Shown: piece after piece, positions 18,638-26,516 of the stretch
How the letters are laid out: each line of letters starts with the position of its first letter
Position numbering within the stretch: the first letter of the stretch is position 1
Assembly: GCF_900115225.1 (NCBI RefSeq)
Contig: NZ_FOVR01000011.1
Span: 124,001 to 188,000 of the forward strand
Origin: Cohaesibacter marisflavi
GTDB lineage: Bacteria > Pseudomonadota > Alphaproteobacteria > Rhizobiales > Cohaesibacteraceae
Reading direction: 5' to 3'
Length of the DNA stretch: 64,000 nt
Translations under genes and position numbers: made by a program
The notes under the pieces: model-generated
Seen by the model: only the letters and a program-made list of their open reading frames with translations
Told to the model about the DNA's origin: nothing
Database searches by the model: none

Positions 18638-19149
18638 CGCATTGTGTAATCCGTGACTTCAAAGCCGAGGGATTGATAAAGGGCAAAGGCTCGCTCGTTG
18701 AAGGCAAAGACATGCAAGCCGATGGAAGGAAAGCCCATTTGGGCAACTTCCGCTTCCAGAGCCAGCATCGCGGCGCGCCCATATCCTTTGCCGCGCTCGT
18801 TCTCCTCAATCTCGATGTCGTAAATGAAGGCGCTCTTCTGATTGAATTGGGTTTGCGCCGCAATCCAGATTGCGCCGATCCTGTCGCCTTTTTCATCGAT
18901 CACCTTGAAAAAATGGTTGTCTTTGGTTTGCAAACCATCGGCAAGGGCGCACTGCATGCTCGATTGGGCAAAGGTGCGAGCCGCCTCCAGTGTGCATCCA
19001 AAGGTTTTCTGCTTGTCTTTGGCATATTCTTCGGTGCAATGATCAAACCAGCTCTGGAAATCAGCCTCGGCAAAAGGGGCAAGGCTTACCTGCGCTGTCG
19101 AGTGTGTGTCTGGTGTGGCTGATTCTTTGGGGGGCTTGGTTTGTGGCAT
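18613..19149 (-). CDS. GNAT-family N-acetyltransferase
   Basis: A 178-residue acetyl-CoA-dependent acetyltransferase. Core marks are the strand IYDIEIEENERGKGYGRAAM, which holds the acetyl-CoA pyrophosphate loop (RGKGYGRA), and the later FAFNERAFALYQSLGFEV, the standard C-terminal GNAT motif. The start at 19149 (MPQTKPPKES) is chosen because the longer open frame runs antisense through the repeat of the neighbouring flavoprotein gene. The substrate is unknown. The last codons overlap the shared terminator hairpin. Confidence 0.82.
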   Translation of the reverse strand: MPQTKPPKESATPDTHSTAQVSLAPFAEADFQSWFDHCTEEYAKDKQKTFGCTLEAARTFAQSSMQCALADGLQTKDNHFFKVIDEKGDRIGAIWIAAQTQFNQKSAFIYDIEIEENERGKGYGRAAMLALEAEVAQMGFPSIGLHVFAFNERAFALYQSLGFEVTDYTMRKKIQPQN

Positions 19150-19381
19150 GACTGGGCCTCTGATGGCTCGGGTTTGTTTGGTTGCACCCCGCTCCAGGCA
19201 TGTCTGATTCGGTTGGGCACTCCGCATAGTAGAAAATACCCATTCGGATTGATATGGCGGGTTGAAAAGGGGACTGCTTTTCTGGCATTGATGCATAAAA
19301 GTTGAGTTGGAAACTCTTGAATTCTCTTGTTTGCTTCCGATATGGTTCAGATATTTCAAAAACAGATTGAGTGATGACAAT

Positions 19382-20200
19382 ATGACTTCAGAAAACAGCA
19401 AATCCCCGATCCCCGCCCCGATCCCCGCCCCGATCCCCGCCCCGATCCTTGAACGTGTGCGCCATGAACTGAAGAAGCGGGATCTGGAAGTGAAGACGGT
19501 CGAGCGGCTGACGCCATCAATGATCCGGGTCACGCTGATCGGTGAGGAATTGGCAGATTTTACCAGTCTGGCGGCCGATGATCACATGAAGCTGTTTGTG
19601 CCTGATCCCAGCGGCATGATGGTGATGCGGGATTACACGCCGCGCGCCTATGACAATGAGGCGCGGACGTTGACTGTCGATTTTGCTGTGCATGATGCCG
19701 GACCTGCGACGGCGTGGGCTCTTTCTGTCAAACCGGGTGATCATCTGCAGATCGGTGGCCCGCGCGGCTCTGCCGTCCTCAAAGGGGATATCGCGCGCTA
19801 TGTGCTGATCGCGGATGAAACGGGTTTGCCTGCACTGGGGCGTTGGGTGGAAGAAATGGGGCCAGAAACAGAGGTGGAAGCTTTTGCGACTGTCCCCGGC
19901 GCTGAGGATGAGCAGAATTTTCAGACTGACGCCGAGCTCACGATGCACTGGATTCATCGTTCTGAGAAAAAGGCTGCCAGTCCGACGCCTTTCCTTGATA
20001 GCATCAAGGATGTCTCTTGCGGCGAGGGCACTTATATCTGGATTGCTGCTGAAGCACGCGTTGCCAAGGCGATTCGGACCTTCTTTCTTGAAGAGAAGGG
20101 GCATCCGCTGCAATGGATGAAAGCTGCTGGCTATTGGGTGCACGGTCAGGCGGACAGTTCGGAGAAATCCATAAGTGATGCCCCTGCCAAGCCTGCCTGA
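19382..20200 (+). CDS. Siderophore-interacting protein (FAD/NAD(P)H ferric-siderophore reductase family)
   Basis: A 272-residue cytoplasmic flavoprotein of the ViuB/SIP family, which releases iron from imported siderophores by reduction. The FAD-binding beta-barrel includes MRDYTPRAYD (the RxYT flavin motif) and GDHLQIGGPRGS. The C-terminal half (RYVLIADETGLPALGRW, and GEGTYIWIAAEA...R) is the NAD(P)H-binding domain. The first 20 residues hold a PIPA repeat made by a 12-base tandem repeat. The start at 19382 is preferred over the open frame from 19307. No siderophore transporter is next to it. Confidence 0.9.
   Translation: MTSENSKSPIPAPIPAPIPAPILERVRHELKKRDLEVKTVERLTPSMIRVTLIGEELADFTSLAADDHMKLFVPDPSGMMVMRDYTPRAYDNEARTLTVDFAVHDAGPATAWALSVKPGDHLQIGGPRGSAVLKGDIARYVLIADETGLPALGRWVEEMGPETEVEAFATVPGAEDEQNFQTDAELTMHWIHRSEKKAASPTPFLDSIKDVSCGEGTYIWIAAEARVAKAIRTFFLEEKGHPLQWMKAAGYWVHGQADSSEKSISDAPAKPA
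19409..19444 (+). repeat. Three exact copies of a 12-base repeat in the SIP gene
   Basis: The unit ATCCCCGCCCCG occurs three times head to tail at 19409, 19421 and 19433, and a partial unit flanks it on each side. It encodes IPAP repeats in the N-terminal tail. Since 12 is a multiple of three, gain or loss of a unit keeps the frame. Confidence 0.92.
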
Positions 20201-20230
20201 CTTCGTCTCTTTCTGATATGTGGTGATATG

Positions 20231-20258
20231 AGGGATGCCCAAGGGGGGCATCCCTTTT
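20231..20258 (+). terminator. Terminator of the SIP gene
   Basis: A perfect ten-base-pair stem (AGGGATGCCC / GGGCATCCCT) with a short loop is followed by TTT, 30 bases after the stop codon. Confidence 0.82.
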
Positions 20259-20362
20259 GCTTATCTATCCGCCTTTCCTCCAAATGACAGCTTTGCTGCG
20301 GTGCAATATATTGCCTGCACAGTCTGCCGCTCTGCTTGGGTGGTGTGTAAGGGGAGGGGACA

Positions 20363-21412
20363 ATGAGCAAGACCAATCCAGGTAACTTTTTTGAAGATTT
20401 TTCAGTGGGTCAAGTTATCCGGCATGCGACGCCGCGTACCGTGACCGAGGGTGATGCCTCGCTTTATACCGCGCTCTATGGCTCCCGTTTTGCGGTGCAG
20501 AGTTCGGACGCTTTTGCGCGGTCCATCGGCTATCAAAGGGCCCCGCTGGATGACCTGTTGGTCTTTCATATTGTCTTTGGCAAAACCGTACCGGATATTT
20601 CGCTCAATGCCGTGGCCAATCTCGGCTATGCCGGGTGCCGGTTTCTTGTGCCGGTTTTCCCCGGCGACAGCCTGACTGCAACGTCGGAGGTGATTGGCCT
20701 CAAGGAAAATTCGAATGGCAAGACCGGTGTTGTTTATGTGCGTTCCTGTGGGGTCAATCAACACGGGGACACGGTGCTGGATTATGTTCGCTGGGTAATG
20801 GTGCGAAAAAAAGATCCCGCCGTGCCGACCGGGCACGACTCGGTGCCTTCACTGCCAGCCGCTCTGGCCCCCGATGCGCTTGGAGATGCTGTGCCGATTC
20901 TCGATGTCGAGGACTTCGATACGGACCTCTCCGGCTCTCCCTACAAATGGGATGACTATGAGGTGGGCGAGAGGATCGATCATGTCGATGGCATGACGGT
21001 CGAAGAAGCCGAGCACCAGATGGCGACCCGTCTTTATCAGAATACAGCCAAGGTGCATTTCAACCAGTTTACTGAGGGTAAGGGGCGATTCGGGCGCCGA
21101 CTCATTTATGGTGGGCATGTCATCTCTCTTGCCCGCGCTTTGTCTTTCAACGGGTTATCCAATGCTTTCCACATTGCTGCCATCAATGGAGGGCGACATG
21201 TCGCACCCCTGTTCGCCGGGGAAACCGTATTCGCCTGGTCGGAGATCATTGATAAGGCGGCGCTACCTGCTCGCGATGACGTAGGAGCCTTGCGAATCCG
21301 GCTCTATGCGACAAAAGACGCGCCATGCAGTGCATATCCGGGGAAAAATGAGGCCGGCTATGAACCTTCTGTTATCCTGGACACGGATCTGTGGTTGGTG
21401 CTTCCGCGCTGA
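20363..21412 (+). CDS. mch: Mesaconyl-CoA hydratase (MaoC family)
   Basis: A 349-residue double hot-dog protein of the MaoC dehydratase family. The N-terminal KTNPGNFFEDFSVGQ and the YTALYGSRFA and LLVFHIVFGKTVPDISLNA segments closely follow mesaconyl-CoA hydratase of Rhodobacter as I remember it. The enzyme interconverts mesaconyl-CoA and beta-methylmalyl-CoA in the ethylmalonyl-CoA pathway of acetate assimilation. GGGAGGGG lies before the ATG. The nearby CitE-like lyase and the sdh operon downstream fit a role in feeding C4 units to the TCA cycle. Confidence 0.88.
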   Translation: MSKTNPGNFFEDFSVGQVIRHATPRTVTEGDASLYTALYGSRFAVQSSDAFARSIGYQRAPLDDLLVFHIVFGKTVPDISLNAVANLGYAGCRFLVPVFPGDSLTATSEVIGLKENSNGKTGVVYVRSCGVNQHGDTVLDYVRWVMVRKKDPAVPTGHDSVPSLPAALAPDALGDAVPILDVEDFDTDLSGSPYKWDDYEVGERIDHVDGMTVEEAEHQMATRLYQNTAKVHFNQFTEGKGRFGRRLIYGGHVISLARALSFNGLSNAFHIAAINGGRHVAPLFAGETVFAWSEIIDKAALPARDDVGALRIRLYATKDAPCSAYPGKNEAGYEPSVILDTDLWLVLPR

Positions 21413-21489
21413 ACATGGTACAAGAAGGTGAACCCGGTTTGGTTGAGGGGAGGCTTGTTCGGCCCCGACCTGCTGGAATCAATTGGAGG

Positions 21490-21548
21490 AAAAGACACCA
21501 GGATTCTGTCTTGCGTTTGCAGTTGGGAGCCACTTGGTGTGTCTTTTT
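21490..21548 (+). terminator. Probable terminator of mch
   Basis: The arms AAAAGACACCA (21490-21500) and TGGTGTGTCTTTTT (21535-21548) pair with a two-base bulge around a large loop, and the right arm ends in a T run. It is weaker than the other terminators in the window. Confidence 0.45.
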
Positions 21549-21761
21549 GTAAATGTCTTGTGGCTAGTTAGCCAAAAGTCGGGAGGATTTGCGAAATATC
21601 ATATATCATCCCCATTATTGCAATTAAGTTTCGTCACGTCCGCTAAGATATTGCTTACTTGATCTTAATCTTGATCGAGATAATGGCATTATTGTTCAAA
21701 TGTGATGCTGTCCGTTAGGCGCAGTTTGGACAAAATTCATCGAATTAGCGGGTTGGTCGCT

Positions 21762-21790
21762 TTGACCAGATCCAGAAATCTCGCTATGAC
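21762..21790 (+). promoter_or_regulatory. Predicted sigma-70-type promoter of the sdh operon
   Basis: TTGACC (-35 like) and TATGAC (-10 like) are separated by exactly 17 bases, about 70 bases before the sdhC start codon. Predicted by eye only. Confidence 0.45.
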
Positions 21791-21821
21791 AACAGACATG
21801 CAGACCAAAACCTGGTTATTT

Positions 21822-21836
21822 TTACGTAATACGTAA
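21822..21836 (+). promoter_or_regulatory. Perfect palindrome TTACGTA-A-TACGTAA before sdhC
   Basis: Two seven-base arms form an exact inverted repeat around a single central A, 26 bases upstream of the sdhC ATG and downstream of the predicted promoter. This is the geometry of a dimeric repressor operator placed in the leader. The binding protein is unknown. Confidence 0.5.
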
Positions 21837-21861
21837 GTGTCAGCTGTCGAGGACCGAAAAT

Positions 21862-22266
21862 ATGACAGACGTCGACCTGAAGGGTAAACGCCCTACATCT
21901 CCCCATGTCCAAAACTTTGCCTACAAGATCACCCTGTCGATGGCGACTTCCATTAGCCATCGTGTAACCGGGGTTGGTGCTTACATCGGCTTATTCTTTT
22001 TGGCGTACTGGCTGATTGCTCTGGCAATCGGGCCTGAAGCTTTTGAAACCGCGCAGACCCTCTGGGGCTCCATTCTGGGGCGCTTTGTGTTGTTCTGCTT
22101 TACCTGGTCACTCATGCATCACATGCTTGGTGGTATCCGTCACTTCCTGTGGGATATTCCTGTGATGATCGAGAAGCCCCAGATTGAATTCCTTTATCGC
22201 GCAACCATCCTGGGCGGCTTCCTGTTGACGGTCGTTATCTGGATCATCGGTTATGCTGTGATGTGA
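21862..22266 (+). CDS. sdhC: Succinate dehydrogenase cytochrome b556 subunit
   Basis: A membrane anchor subunit of complex II that binds haem b and ubiquinone. It has 134 residues with three hydrophobic helices. The N-terminal SISHRVTGVGAYIG (His33-Arg34) is the SdhC signature, and MHHMLGGIRHFLWD carries the haem-ligand histidine region. It is the first gene of the sdhCDAB operon; sdhD follows after 16 bases. Confidence 0.95.
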   Translation: MTDVDLKGKRPTSPHVQNFAYKITLSMATSISHRVTGVGAYIGLFFLAYWLIALAIGPEAFETAQTLWGSILGRFVLFCFTWSLMHHMLGGIRHFLWDIPVMIEKPQIEFLYRATILGGFLLTVVIWIIGYAVM

Positions 22267-22282
22267 GGACGGGGAGAGAGAA

Positions 22283-22657
22283 ATGAAAACATCTACCAAA
22301 ATCATTCGTGGCCTTGGTGAAACTCATCACGGCACGGAACATCACTGGATGATCCGGCTTACCGCTTTTGCTCTGGTTTTCCTCACCATCGGTTTCGTTA
22401 TTTTTGTAATGGCCGCTGCAGGATCTGACTATGAGCAGGCCAGAGCGCTTGTTGGACATCCGCTTGTCGCGATTTTCCTTCTGTTGGTTATCGCCGTGTC
22501 CGGATATCACGCTTATCTGGGCGCTATCACCATTCCGGAAGATTATTTCCAGAATCAGCTATATCGCACGCTGTCCAAGATCCTGAACAGCTTCGCGGCT
22601 ATCGTCGTCTGTGCCGCCCTTTTCTTTGCGGTGCTTAAAGTGGCATTTGGAGGGTAA
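22283..22657 (+). CDS. sdhD: Succinate dehydrogenase hydrophobic membrane anchor subunit
   Basis: The second membrane anchor of complex II, with 124 residues and three predicted helices. The segment GETHHGTEHHWMIRLTAFAL near the N-terminus and YHAYLGAITIPEDYF in the second half are typical of alphaproteobacterial SdhD; the latter holds a haem-side histidine and the conserved Asp-Tyr pair. It is preceded by GGGGAGAGAG and is followed by sdhA after only six bases. Confidence 0.93.
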   Translation: MKTSTKIIRGLGETHHGTEHHWMIRLTAFALVFLTIGFVIFVMAAAGSDYEQARALVGHPLVAIFLLLVIAVSGYHAYLGAITIPEDYFQNQLYRTLSKILNSFAAIVVCAALFFAVLKVAFGG

Positions 22658-22663
22658 GATCAG

Positions 22664-24511
22664 ATGGCCAATACTTATAATATCAATGGTCGTGCCTACG
22701 AAGTTCACGACCACTATCATGATGTTGTCGTTTTGGGGGCCGGTGGCGCTGGTCTGCGCGCAACCCTCGGCATGGCCGAGCAGGGTCTGCGCACCGCTTG
22801 CGTAACCAAGGTTTTCCCAACCCGTTCGCACACGGTTGCCGCACAGGGCGGTATCGCAGCATCACTTGAAAATATGGGGCCTGACAGCTGGCAGTGGCAT
22901 ATGTATGACACCGTCAAGGGTTCTGACTGGCTCGGTGATACCGACGCCATGGAATATCTTGCGCGTGAAGCTCCGGCTGCGGTCTATGAGCTGGAACATT
23001 ATGGTGTTCCTTTCTCGCGTACTGAAGAAGGCAAGATCTACCAGCGCCCGTTCGGTGGCCATATGCAGAACTATGGTGAAGGGCCTGCTGTGCAGCGTAC
23101 CTGTGCTGCTGCTGACCGTACCGGCCACGCTATCCTGCATACGCTTTATGGTCAGTCCATCCGCAACAAGGCTGAGTTCTATATCGAATATTTCGGTCTT
23201 GACCTGCTGATGAACGAAGACGGCACCTGCGAAGGTCTGGTTGCCTGGAACCTTGACGACGGCACCATCCATCGCTTCAACGCCAAAATGGTTGTTCTGG
23301 CGACCGGTGGTTATGGTCGTTGCTACTTCTCCGCTACGTCTGCCCACACGATTACCGGTGACGGTAATGCTATGATCGCCCGTGCTGGTCTGCCGCTGCA
23401 GGACATGGAATTCGTTCAGTTCCATCCGACCGGCATCTATGGCGCTGGCTGCCTGATCACCGAAGGTGTTCGTGGTGAAGGCGGGTATCTGGTTAACTCC
23501 GAAGGCGAACGCTTCATGGAGCGTTATGCTCCGAGTGCCAAGGACCTTGCTTCCCGTGACGTGGTTTCCCGCTGCATGACCATCGAAATTCGCGAAGGTC
23601 GCGGTGTTGGCCCGAACAAGGACCACATCTTCCTGCATCTTGATCACCTTGATCCGGATATGCTGGCAGAGCGCCTGCCGGGTATTTCCGAATCGGCCGA
23701 GATTTTTGCCGGTGTTGACGTGACCAAGGAACCTATTCCGGTTCTGCCGACCGTTCACTACAATATGGGTGGTATTCCGACCAACTATTGGGGTGAAGTG
23801 CTCAACCCAACCAAGGATGATCCGAACGCAGTTGCTCCGGGCCTTATGGCTGTCGGTGAAGCGGCTTGTGCCTCGGTTCATGGTGCCAACCGTCTTGGCT
23901 CCAACTCGCTCATCGACCTTGTGGTCTTTGGCCGTGCAGCAGCTATCAAGGCTGGCAAGGTTATCGACCGCGAAGCTCCGATGCCGACGCCGAACCAGGC
24001 TTGCTTTGACAAGATCATGGCCAACTTCGACATGGTCCGTCATGCAAACGGCTCTCAGACCACTGCTCAGCTGCGCTTGAAGATGCAGAAGAGCATGCAG
24101 AACAATGCTGCCGTCTTCCGTACTCAGGAAACGTTGGAACAGGGCTGCAAGGAAATGGCTGCTCTTTGGGGCGAAATGGGTGAAATGAAAGTGACCGACC
24201 GGTCACTGATCTGGAACTCCGACCTCATGGAATCCCTCGAACTTCAGAACCTGATGATCAACGCCCTTCCAACGGTCGTTGGTGCTGAAGCTCGTAAGGA
24301 AAGCCGCGGTGCACACGCTCGTGAAGACTATAAAGATGGTCCTCTGGGTGGTCGTGACGACGAAAACTGGCGTAAGCATACGCTGGCTTGGGTCGCAGAG
24401 AATGGCGATGTCAAACTTGACTATCGTCCGGTTATTCTCGATCCGCTTACTTCCGAGGAAGAAGGCGGTATCGACCTTGCCAAGATCGCGCCGAAAGCTC
24501 GCGTCTACTAA
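22664..24511 (+). CDS. sdhA: Succinate dehydrogenase flavoprotein subunit
   Basis: The catalytic subunit of complex II, oxidising succinate to fumarate at the cytoplasmic face of the membrane. It has 615 residues. The dinucleotide motif [12 protein letters not shown] is at residues 22-33. His56 in [11 protein letters not shown] is the residue to which FAD is covalently attached. [21 protein letters not shown] and the [11 protein letters not shown] segment complete the active site. Gene order and spacing show one operon with sdhC, sdhD and sdhB. Confidence 0.98.
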   Translation: MANTYNINGRAYEVHDHYHDVVVLGAGGAGLRATLGMAEQGLRTACVTKVFPTRSHTVAAQGGIAASLENMGPDSWQWHMYDTVKGSDWLGDTDAMEYLAREAPAAVYELEHYGVPFSRTEEGKIYQRPFGGHMQNYGEGPAVQRTCAAADRTGHAILHTLYGQSIRNKAEFYIEYFGLDLLMNEDGTCEGLVAWNLDDGTIHRFNAKMVVLATGGYGRCYFSATSAHTITGDGNAMIARAGLPLQDMEFVQFHPTGIYGAGCLITEGVRGEGGYLVNSEGERFMERYAPSAKDLASRDVVSRCMTIEIREGRGVGPNKDHIFLHLDHLDPDMLAERLPGISESAEIFAGVDVTKEPIPVLPTVHYNMGGIPTNYWGEVLNPTKDDPNAVAPGLMAVGEAACASVHGANRLGSNSLIDLVVFGRAAAIKAGKVIDREAPMPTPNQACFDKIMANFDMVRHANGSQTTAQLRLKMQKSMQNNAAVFRTQETLEQGCKEMAALWGEMGEMKVTDRSLIWNSDLMESLELQNLMINALPTVVGAEARKESRGAHAREDYKDGPLGGRDDENWRKHTLAWVAENGDVKLDYRPVILDPLTSEEEGGIDLAKIAPKARVY

Positions 24512-24614
24512 TGTCTTTCAAGTCGGGCAGCATGACGTTGCCCGGCCTTTTCGAAATTAAAGCCCGAGCTCGCCTTGATGCGATAAGGGCGCGACCCGAA
24601 TACGGAGCGAAAAG

Positions 24615-25397
24615 ATGGTTGAACTTGCGCTGCCGAAAAATTCACGGATTAAAGAAGGCAAGACTTGGCCAAAGCCTGAAGGTGCGACCAACTTGACCGA
24701 ATTCCGCGTTTATCGCTGGAATCCTGATGACGGCAAAAACCCCCAGATCGACACATATTATGTCGATCGTGACGATTGTGGCCCGATGGTTCTCGATGGG
24801 CTGCTCTACATTAAAGACAACATCGATGCGACCTTGACGTTGCGCCGTTCTTGCCGTGAAGGCATCTGCGGTTCGTGCGCCATGAACATCGACGGGGCAA
24901 ACAATCTCGCCTGTACCTTCGGTATGGACGAATGCAAGTCCAAGTCTGTGAATGTGTATCCGCTGCCGCATATGAAGGTGGTCAAGGACCTTGTACCTGA
25001 CCTCAACAATTTCTATGCCCAGCATGCTTCCATCGAGCCTTATCTGAAGACCGATACGCCGGCTCCAGACACCGAATGGCTGCAGTCTCATGAAGATCGT
25101 CAGAAACTGGACGGCCTTTATGAATGTATCCTGTGTGCCTGCTGCTCGACCTCTTGCCCATCCTACTGGTGGAATGGCGATCGTTACATCGGCCCATCGG
25201 CTCTTCTTCAGGCTTATCGCTGGATCATCGATAGCCGTGACGAATATACCGGTGAACGTCTTGATCAACTCGATCATGCCTTCGGTGCCTATCGTTGTCA
25301 CACGATCATGAACTGCACCAAGGTTTGCCCGAAAGGCCTGAACCCGGCCAAGGCAATTGCCGAAATCAAGCGTATGCTGCTTGAACGCGCTGTTTAA
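24615..25397 (+). CDS. sdhB: Succinate dehydrogenase iron-sulphur subunit
   Basis: Carries electrons from SdhA to quinone through three clusters. It has 260 residues. The [2Fe-2S] cysteines are in [12 protein letters not shown] with a distal Cys in [23 protein letters not shown] and [12 protein letters not shown] supply the ligands for the [4Fe-4S] and [3Fe-4S] clusters. The GAGCGAAAAG before the ATG is a fair ribosome-binding site. A 103-base gap from sdhA contains nothing recognisable. A strong terminator follows. Confidence 0.97.
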   Translation: MVELALPKNSRIKEGKTWPKPEGATNLTEFRVYRWNPDDGKNPQIDTYYVDRDDCGPMVLDGLLYIKDNIDATLTLRRSCREGICGSCAMNIDGANNLACTFGMDECKSKSVNVYPLPHMKVVKDLVPDLNNFYAQHASIEPYLKTDTPAPDTEWLQSHEDRQKLDGLYECILCACCSTSCPSYWWNGDRYIGPSALLQAYRWIIDSRDEYTGERLDQLDHAFGAYRCHTIMNCTKVCPKGLNPAKAIAEIKRMLLERAV

Positions 25398-25765
25398 TAT
25401 GGTGTGTCGTTTCTGGCTATAAGCTAGAAGCTGAGTGAATCAGAACCGCCCTCCAGAGAGATCTGGTGGGCGGTTTTTTGTTTGGGCTCATTTGTTTTTA
25501 AGCGAAAGTGTCCAAATGTGGATTGTCAGGAATGTGTCAAGAATGCGAGGTTACGCGATCTTAGCTATTGAAATAAATGAGAAAATTGAATTCTTGAAAT
25601 ACTGTCTGCTTAAGCCCATGTGAGTGGTGACATTGTCAACCAAACACCATTTCTGATTTCCGGCCTGCTTCGGAGGAGAGAAGGACAATTCTTTTCGGGT
25701 TGTCATGGAGTTGTCGGAAAGTTTGTTTAGTTGGCTGCCTGAGCGTTGGCAGAACGGAGGGTTTC
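25398..25765. other. 368-base gap after sdhB
   Basis: Holds the sdhB terminator in its first 90 bases. The remaining sequence is AT-rich and shows no supported gene. The only clear feature at its right end is CGGAGGG, the ribosome-binding site of the following phosphatase-like gene. Confidence 0.5.
25443..25484 (+). terminator. Terminator of the sdhCDAB operon
   Basis: The stem AACCGCCC / GGGCGGTT is continued, after a T-T mismatch, by CCAG / CTGG around AGAGAT, and is followed by six T. It lies about 45 bases past sdhB. Confidence 0.9.
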
Positions 25766-26221
25766 ATGCTGCAAACGAATATCCTGTTCCTTGATGAAAC
25801 GAACAATGATCGGAGCATCATGGCTGAAGCATATTTCAATCGGGGGCTTAACAATGCCGTGCGTGCATTCAGCGCCGGATTCGAACCTGCGGACCGACTG
25901 GACAGGCATGTGTTCGACGTGCTCAGAGGGAATGGCATTGCGCCGGAGGATTATTGTCCCAAGCCGGTCGATATCTTCTTACAGGCCTATTCGCCACGCA
26001 TTGATCTGGTGGTTGGGTTTGAGCCGGCAAGAGGGGCGCACAAGCGTCCGATTTTTCCTTACAATCCTCCCGTCACCTATCTCAAGGTGCCTGGCTCTTT
26101 TGACCGAATTGACCTTCCTGGGCATCGCAAGAGGGCGGTAAGGGAAACCTATGCGGATCTGCGTCTTGCCATTGATCGGGCCGTTGCGACAGGGTTGTTG
26201 CCCGGTTCCATGGCTGCTTAA
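25766..26221 (+). CDS. LMW protein-tyrosine-phosphatase/ArsC-fold protein lacking the catalytic cysteine
   Basis: A 151-residue protein whose N-terminus, NILFLDETNNDRSIMAEAYF, has the layout of the ArsC/LMW-phosphatase P-loop (normally C-X5-R followed by S-x-MAEA). The nucleophile position is Asp10 (codon GAT at 25793) instead of Cys; Arg16 and Ser17 are kept. FSAGFEP and the C-terminal helix rich in Arg (RETYADLRLAIDRAV) also follow the family. A classical phosphatase or arsenate reductase reaction is therefore not expected; an anion-binding or regulatory role is possible. CGGAGGG before the ATG supports the start. The gene stands alone between the sdh operon and the aldolase gene. Confidence 0.72.
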   Translation: MLQTNILFLDETNNDRSIMAEAYFNRGLNNAVRAFSAGFEPADRLDRHVFDVLRGNGIAPEDYCPKPVDIFLQAYSPRIDLVVGFEPARGAHKRPIFPYNPPVTYLKVPGSFDRIDLPGHRKRAVRETYADLRLAIDRAVATGLLPGSMAA

Positions 26222-26358
26222 TGCAGTAAATAGACTGTCAGGTCGGGATTATCCTTGAGCCCGGTCTGCCTTATCTGCATGTCAGCTCATGTAAAAAGGC
26301 TGGCATAAGCGATGAAATGCTACTGATTGGCATTTGCTTTTCTGTGTTTGCGGGTAAA

Positions 26359-26376
26359 CATTGAAGCTGTTCAATG
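26359..26376 (+). promoter_or_regulatory. Inverted repeat CATTGAA-GCTG-TTCAATG upstream of the aldolase gene
   Basis: Two exact seven-base arms with a four-base spacer, about 140 bases before the aldolase start codon and in a gene-free region. The size and symmetry suit an operator, but it could equally be a weak hairpin. Confidence 0.35.
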
Positions 26377-26516
26377 ATTTGTGCTAACACAGGAAAAATA
26401 CTAACCGATAGGACCGATATTGCTTCTTTCTTTGCTATTTTCTGGACGTTGGAGAAGGAATGTTTTATTTGACTATCGAGAATTAATTTAGTCTCGAAAC
26501 TTTAAGGGAGATCAGC

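Larger units (their letters stand above)
21413..21861. other. 449-base gap upstream of sdhC
   Basis: Contains a probable mch terminator in its first third. A direct repeat follows: CTTGATC twice, five bases apart, near 21659-21677. A sigma-70-like promoter lies at 21762-21790, and a 15-base palindrome sits 25 bases before sdhC. No open frame with a credible start was seen. Confidence 0.5.

Noticed and set aside
19150-19533. N-terminal extension of the acetyltransferase frame with a GAGI repeat
   Set aside because: The repeat is simply the antisense of the 12-base repeat in the divergent flavoprotein gene; GNAT similarity begins after 19149.
22862-24043. A 393-codon open frame antisense to sdhA
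   Set aside because: It is a shadow of the strongly conserved sdhA reading frame; the predicted product has no family features and no ribosome-binding site.
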